The notes under the pieces are model-generated. The model was not told the DNA's origin and did not search any database. It saw only the letters and a program-made list of their open reading frames with translations. The position numbers and the translations under genes were made by a program. From Bombiscardovia nodaiensis (lineage in GTDB: Bacteria > Actinomycetota > Actinomycetes > Actinomycetales > Bifidobacteriaceae), in the NCBI GenBank assembly GCA_033127725.1, contig AP026798.1, positions 1,798,001 to 1,862,000 of the forward strand: a stretch of 64,000 nucleotides of DNA, in the 5' to 3' direction. Shown here piece after piece: positions 59,679 to 64,000 of this stretch (the first letter of the stretch is position 1; each line of letters opens with the position of its first letter).

Positions 59679-60473
59679 CTACTGGGCACCCAGCCACTCG
59701 ACCGCCAGTTGGGTGCGGTTGGCCAGGTGGGTTTTGGCTAGGATGGCGGAGATGCGGTTGCGAACGGTACCTTCACTCAGATAGAGGCGGGCGGCGATGG
59801 CGCGGTTGTCGAGGCCGTCGGCAACCAGGGCAGCTATTTCGCGGTCGCGGTCGGTCAGGGCTGCAAAACGAGCAGGCAATTGCTGCACTAAGTCAACTAT
59901 TTCTTCTGGTCTCTCAGCTGCCTGAACCGAGCTACCTGCAGCACCTGCCCTATCCGATTCGTCCGCTCCGACCATTCCAGACCCATGGACCCCACCAGCT
60001 ACTCCGGTTGCCTCCATCGTCTCGGCAGCCACACTATCCGCCACTTCCCCGGCTTTCGGCGCTTTCGCCAGCGACAAATGTGCCAGAGCCTCAGACCCCA
60101 GCACTACCTGGCCAGCCACCACCGCTTGCAGGGCAGGCACCACCGAGGCCACATCCTGCTTGATTAAGTACCCTTTGGCTCCCAGAGCCAGGGCACGAGA
60201 TATATAACTATTGTCAGCAAATGTGGTCAGGAAGAGGATACGGGCGGATGGGTCTGCGGCAATGATTCGCTCGGCCGCCGCCAACCCATCCATACCGGGC
60301 ATTTGTACATCAATCAGGAGCACGTCCGGCCGTCCGCCGTCCGCCTGGTAGCTCTCTAGCGCACCCTGCCCGTCGTTTGCGGTCCAGAGCACGTCGGCAG
60401 CGCCGGTGGCGGTCAAAATAGTAGCTATGGACGAGCAGACAATAGGGTCGTCGTCCGCAATGGCAACTTTCAT
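59679..60473 (-). CDS. LuxR/NarL-type response regulator
   Basis: 264 residues. The receiver domain, 1-120, has acidic residues DDD at 8-10, the phospho-acceptor Asp of LLIDVQMPGMDG near 55, the Thr of LFLTTFAD and Lys of KGYLIKQD. An unusual linker of about 60 residues rich in Ala/Gly/Val/Glu (about 135-195) precedes the HTH domain, LTDRDREIAALVADGLDNRA in part, SEGTVRNRIS. Paired with the sensor kinase upstream (14-nt gap). Confidence 0.93.
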   Translation of the reverse strand: MKVAIADDDPIVCSSIATILTATGAADVLWTANDGQGALESYQADGGRPDVLLIDVQMPGMDGLAAAERIIAADPSARILFLTTFADNSYISRALALGAKGYLIKQDVASVVPALQAVVAGQVVLGSEALAHLSLAKAPKAGEVADSVAAETMEATGVAGGVHGSGMVGADESDRAGAAGSSVQAAERPEEIVDLVQQLPARFAALTDRDREIAALVADGLDNRAIAARLYLSEGTVRNRISAILAKTHLANRTQLAVEWLGAQ

Positions 60474-60487
60474 GCGCTATCCTCCGC

Positions 60488-61891
60488 TTATTCGCCGGTA
60501 TTCCAGGCCTCCTTGGGCAGGGAGACGAACACCCGCCAACCCTGCTGGTTGGGGCCACACAGGGCCGTGCCACCCAAGGCTTTCGCCCGCGCTTCGATGT
60601 CAGCCAGGCCCATGCCCCGCCAAAGCTGCGCATCCTGCTCGCCCGGCTGGCCTACTCCCATGCTACCCGACTGGCCAGGCCTGCCAGCGCCGAGTTTGCT
60701 AGTGCCGGGCCGCATACCCGCTTGCATAGCAGTTTGTGCACTAACCGAAGCCGTCCGCTGGGCTCCCCCGTCGTCTTGCACCACCAACTGCCAAAAAGCC
60801 GGTAAATCACGCAAAACCACCCAGGCAGTGCGTGCCTGCGAGTGGCGGACAGTGTTGTTGAGCGCCTCGCGGATGATGGTTGCAAAACAGCGGGCCACCG
60901 GGGCCGGGGCCGAAGCGATGTCGTTCTTGAGCTCGACCGCCAGACGACCCGAAACGAGACCAGCAGAAGCTTCTGGCGCGGCAGTCGAAGCGAGTCCCGA
61001 AGCCGCTGCGTGTGCCGGAAACGCCGGGGACGCTGCGGGTCCAAGCCCTGCTCTAGCTGCCCCGTCGATGCCAGCCGCGTCCTGAATCTGGGAGGCAAAG
61101 TCGGTGCCCTCATCTTCCAAGTCGTGCACCGACCGGCGAATCGTAGTCATAGCCTCGCCCAGGGTCTGCCCCAGGTCTGCGAAGGATTGCGCGGTCGCCA
61201 GGTCACCCTTGGTCTGGGCCACCACCTGAGCGGCCTGAGCCTGCATGATGGCGCGGGTGAGCTGGTGGCCCACATTGTCGTGAATTTCGCGGGCTATGCG
61301 GGTGCGCTCGGCCAGACGGGCGGTTCGGGCCGCCTGAGCCTGCTCCTCGTCCAAGTCGCTGATACGCGCCCGCAAAGATCGAATCGTGTAGCGCTGGAGG
61401 TCCATCTGGCGCAATAGCCGCGATTCCGCCAGCGAGACGCGAGCGCTGAGGGTGCCAGCCAGGAGGCACAGGGCCGAAATCAGCAGGGAGAGAACGGCAA
61501 ATTCGCGCCACAATCCCGTATATTGGGCTATATCAACTCCCGCAGGCAGGACCCAAGCCAGCGCACAAACCAGCCCCAGGAGCCGCTTGAGCAGGTCCGA
61601 TCCGCTCTTGTTCCCGCCAGAGTGCAGTGACCACAATCCCACGCCGGATTCAAAGGCCAGAGCAGGCAGAAAAACCATCCAGACCGGCAGGCGCACGGCC
61701 GCGAGCGCCACCAGGCCCCCAGCCCAGAGGGCACTAGGCGCGGGCCGCAGCCACTCGCTCAGGGCACCGGCCGCCACCACCGCCAGCAGCCCGGCCACGA
61801 GCGCCCCAGAAAAGCTGCCGAACCCCCAGACCCCGCACAAGGCCCCGAGCCCAATCAGCCCCGCCCACCCCGCGATCCTCTCCATTCTCAC
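60488..61891 (-). CDS. Sensor histidine kinase, HisKA_3 type
   Basis: 467 residues. Four or five membrane segments within 1-160, a short coiled linker, then the phospho-acceptor His in RIAREIHDNVGHQL near 205-218. The ATPase domain includes NNTVRHSQARTAW near 340-352 and a C-terminal GLADIEARAKALGG. Two Ala/Gly-rich insertions (about 278-312 and 385-420) separate motifs. No extracellular sensor domain, so it may sense the membrane or a neighbouring transporter such as the DrrA-type exporter. Confidence 0.92.
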   Translation of the reverse strand: MRMERIAGWAGLIGLGALCGVWGFGSFSGALVAGLLAVVAAGALSEWLRPAPSALWAGGLVALAAVRLPVWMVFLPALAFESGVGLWSLHSGGNKSGSDLLKRLLGLVCALAWVLPAGVDIAQYTGLWREFAVLSLLISALCLLAGTLSARVSLAESRLLRQMDLQRYTIRSLRARISDLDEEQAQAARTARLAERTRIAREIHDNVGHQLTRAIMQAQAAQVVAQTKGDLATAQSFADLGQTLGEAMTTIRRSVHDLEDEGTDFASQIQDAAGIDGAARAGLGPAASPAFPAHAAASGLASTAAPEASAGLVSGRLAVELKNDIASAPAPVARCFATIIREALNNTVRHSQARTAWVVLRDLPAFWQLVVQDDGGAQRTASVSAQTAMQAGMRPGTSKLGAGRPGQSGSMGVGQPGEQDAQLWRGMGLADIEARAKALGGTALCGPNQQGWRVFVSLPKEAWNTGE

Positions 61892-62038
61892 CTCCCCCAG
61901 CGCACGACAGTTGCTCGAATATACTTTCTTTCTATCAACTCTACTGGCAAGCAGCGCCCTCTATTGGCTCACCCAAGTACATCTGTGCTGTGATACACGA
62001 AAGTAATAACTTCGGCACGGCTGACGCAAGGAGCGACA

Positions 62039-62200
62039 ATGACGAGTTACGAAGCCAAGTGCGGTCTCAAGGCAACAGACGCAATGGTGGACAGCTGGGG
62101 CCAAGAAGCCAACAAGAGCACCTATCATGGCCAAGTCGGACAGACTGTAGCGCGCAAAGAATTCCAACGGCCACTCCTGCATTCACAGCCTAAGGCTTAG
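62039..62200 (+). CDS. Small ORF of 53 codons with a strong ribosome-binding site
   Basis: ATG at 62039 preceded by GCAAGGAGCGACA (AAGGAG at ideal distance) and ending at TAG 62198-62200. The product (MTSYEAKCGLKATDAMVDSW at the start, QRPLLHSQPKA at the end) is hydrophilic and matches nothing I know. It lies between the divergent sensor kinase and the ABC exporter. The ribosome-binding site is the main support; codon use is neutral. Confidence 0.45.
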   Translation: MTSYEAKCGLKATDAMVDSWGQEANKSTYHGQVGQTVARKEFQRPLLHSQPKA

Positions 62201-62316
62201 TCCTACCCCATTCAATTATTGCCCTATGACAAATGTCACGGGTGGTGGCTGGGCTGGCGGGGAAGTCGTGACGGGGATCACGGGGTTGGACGGGGGGCGG
62301 CTGCGATGATGGAGAT

Positions 62317-63273
62317 ATGGATACTACACAAACATTTGAACCGGCGCTGAGTGTCAGCAAGCTGGTGAAGCGGTACGGGGAGATGATGGCCCTGGACCAC
62401 TTCGATTTGGACGTCAACCGCGGCGAAGTCTTCGGACTGCTGGGCCCCAACGGCTCTGGCAAGACCACCGCCATCAACTGCATTCTCTCCCTGCTCACTT
62501 TCGACTCGGGCTCGGTGCGCATTTTCGGGCAGGAGATGGGCCCCTCGGCCTACGATTTGAAGCGCCGCATTGGCGTGGTACCGCAGAATGTGGCCGTTTT
62601 CAACGAGCTGAGCGTGCAGGAGAATATCGACTACTTCTGCTCGCTCTACGTGCCCAAGAAAGCCGAGCGCGCAGGGCTGGTCGAGCAGGCCATCGATTTC
62701 GTAGGCTTGGGCGACTTTCGTAAGTTCCGGCCCGGCAAGCTCTCGGGCGGCCTGTTGCGCCGACTCAACATCGCCTGCGGCATAGCCCACCAGCCAGACC
62801 TCATCTTCTTCGACGAGCCCACGGTTGCCGTGGACCCCCAGAGCCGCAACTCGATTCTGGAGGGCATCGAACGCTTGAACGCCCAGGGCGCGACTGTGGT
62901 CTACACCAGCCATTACATGGAGGAAGTCGAGCAGATCTGCACCCGCATCATGATTATGGACCACGGCCGCCGCATAGCGCTAGGTTCTGCGGACGAGCTC
63001 AAGGGCATGGTGGAGGCCGGCGAGCAAATTACGGTCGAAACGCTCGACCTGCAAGAGCCCACCTTGGCCCAGATTCGCGCCCTCCCCTTGGCCCAGTCCG
63101 CCGAATACAGCGGCACCGAGCTCACCATCCACTGCCGCCGTGGCGAGCATAACCTGCAAGACGTGCTCGCAATCCTGGAGGCCTCCGGCACGAACTATGG
63201 CCACCTGACCAGCCGCCCGCCGTCCCTGAACGACGTGTTCCTGGAACTGACCGGCAAGGAACTGCGCGACTGA
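62317..63273 (+). CDS. DrrA-type ABC exporter ATP-binding protein
   Basis: 318 residues; GGAGAT precedes the ATG. Walker A LGPNGSGKTTAIN near 45-57, Q-loop VPQNVAVF, signature LSGGLLRRLNIACG near 144-157, where LLRR replaces the common MKRR, and Walker B LIFFDEPTVAVDPQSR near 164-179, with Val-Ala where Gly-Leu is common (DEPTxGLD). H-loop TSHYMEE. The C-terminal 80 residues are the usual regulatory extension. The permease follows after 51 nt; the two-component system upstream may regulate it. Confidence 0.93.
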   Translation: MDTTQTFEPALSVSKLVKRYGEMMALDHFDLDVNRGEVFGLLGPNGSGKTTAINCILSLLTFDSGSVRIFGQEMGPSAYDLKRRIGVVPQNVAVFNELSVQENIDYFCSLYVPKKAERAGLVEQAIDFVGLGDFRKFRPGKLSGGLLRRLNIACGIAHQPDLIFFDEPTVAVDPQSRNSILEGIERLNAQGATVVYTSHYMEEVEQICTRIMIMDHGRRIALGSADELKGMVEAGEQITVETLDLQEPTLAQIRALPLAQSAEYSGTELTIHCRRGEHNLQDVLAILEASGTNYGHLTSRPPSLNDVFLELTGKELRD

Positions 63274-63324
63274 AACGCGCGCCAGCAGCCCAGCCGCCAG
63301 TCCGCCAACTCCCAAGGAGCACTT

Positions 63325-64000
63325 ATGTGGAACTCATTCATTATCAACGTCAAAACTTCGACGCGCAACTTTTCCAGCGTCTTCTGGACGCTCGCCTTCC
63401 CGATCATCCTGGCTTCCATGATTCTGGGGATGCTCTCGAACATAGAAGACGGCTACTCAGCCGACCCGCAGCCCTTCGCCGTGGTCTCTGATGCCAACTG
63501 GCAGGCCAATCCAGCCGCCGGTCAGCTCGTCTCTGCCATCTCAAAAGCGCCCAAGGCTGAGTCCGAAAGCAAGCAGGATTCCGACAGCGAGCAGCTGATT
63601 AAGCCCACTACGGTGGCCTCCACCAGCGAAGCCGCCAGCCGTCTGAACAAGAAGCAAGACATCGGTTACCTGTACGCGGGCCCGGACGGGCTGGTCAAAA
63701 TGGTCCTGTCCGACCAAGATGCCGCCGATATACAGACCGACGCGACCGCCAGCAAGGGCATCACGGTCTCCATTCTCTCCGCCTCTATCGGCCGCCTGAA
63801 CCAGACCTCTTCCGCCGTCGCCGCCCTGGCCAAGCAGAACCCTCGCCAGCTCGCTTCCCCCAGTTTCCAGGCCTTGGTCCAGTCCGGCGGGCAAACCTAC
63901 ACCCGGCAGATTCGCCTGACCCACATCAAGCCTTCGATGACCGCCCCCCACCTCCTCGCCGTGCTGGGTATGGCTTGCATGATTGGCGCGGGAGTAACGG
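63325..64000 (+). CDS. ABC-2 type exporter permease, N-terminal part
   Basis: Open from the ATG at 63325 (AAGGAGCACTT upstream) to the window end, 225 residues and continuing. One membrane helix near 22-42 (VFWTLAFPIILASMILGML), then a large external loop of about 165 residues typical of YhgE/DrrB-like ABC-2 permeases, and the second helix begins at about 208 (PHLLAVLGMACMIGAGV). Partner of the ATPase just upstream. Confidence 0.88.
   Translation, partial: MWNSFIINVKTSTRNFSSVFWTLAFPIILASMILGMLSNIEDGYSADPQPFAVVSDANWQANPAAGQLVSAISKAPKAESESKQDSDSEQLIKPTTVASTSEAASRLNKKQDIGYLYAGPDGLVKMVLSDQDAADIQTDATASKGITVSILSASIGRLNQTSSAVAALAKQNPRQLASPSFQALVQSGGQTYTRQIRLTHIKPSMTAPHLLAVLGMACMIGAGVT

Overview
The window looks like a chromosomal segment of a high-GC Gram-positive actinobacterium, most probably a Bifidobacteriaceae member. 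This rests on GC-rich codon use, frequent TTG/GTG starts, the housekeeping neighbourhood (yceD-rpmF-rnc-ilvBN; ffh-rpsP-khpA-rimM; trmD; rsmD-recG-rpmB) and LAXTG-type cell-wall sorting signals. The placement is inferred from gene content only. No rRNA, tRNA, IS element, prophage or CRISPR array was seen.

Layout. 1-7353: housekeeping genes (end of yceD, rpmF, rnc, ilvB, ilvN, an Uup-like ABC-F protein, a class-I glutamine amidotransferase). 7354-21942: an accessory surface-protein island. It holds a leucine-rich-repeat (LRR) protein built from seven exact 201-bp repeats, an AT-rich DUF3800 gene, an AAA/DUF4143 ATPase, and three RCC1 beta-propeller surface proteins, two of them tandem paralogues. 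Two arrays of exactly 23-nt iterons lie at 7586-7654 and 14134-14248. 22104-24288: cysS with a compositional patch, then a toxin-antitoxin pair whose toxin is frameshifted at a GGGG run. 24459-28129: a carbohydrate ABC importer under LacI-type operators. 28560-32855: ffh, an exonuclease/endonuclease/phosphatase-family membrane protein, rpsP, khpA and a frameshifted rimM. 32987-39032: lutABC (L-lactate oxidation) and two paralogous LAXTG-anchored proteins. 39254-45033: YdcF-like protein, trmD, rsmD, recG, rpmB. 45214-54857: a heterodimeric ABC exporter with its MarR regulator, a membrane-bound XRE regulator, two acetyltransferases, a MscS channel and a class II Fic protein with a perfect 25-bp palindrome at its start. 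55307-58612: a fourth RCC1 protein, with two propellers. 59008-64000: a small membrane protein with 11-residue N-terminal repeats, a two-component system, a 53-codon ORF and a DrrA-type ABC exporter cut by the window end.

Main discovery. Five large secreted proteins (8075, 14468, 17874, 20089, 55307) end in the same unusual sorting signal, [LIM]PxAG[AT][LI]P plus a membrane helix and basic tail. Two of them (8075 and 55307) carry an uninterrupted G10 tract inside the signal-peptide codons, and in both genes either a +1 or a -1 slip leads to an early stop. These two genes also share a related upstream leader. The four RCC1 proteins are assembled from complete seven-repeat propellers, one or two per protein, joined through Listeria-Bacteroides (InlB B) repeat modules, with near-identical segments that could recombine. 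Together they look like a phase-variable, modular surface-display family attached by a variant sorting signal.
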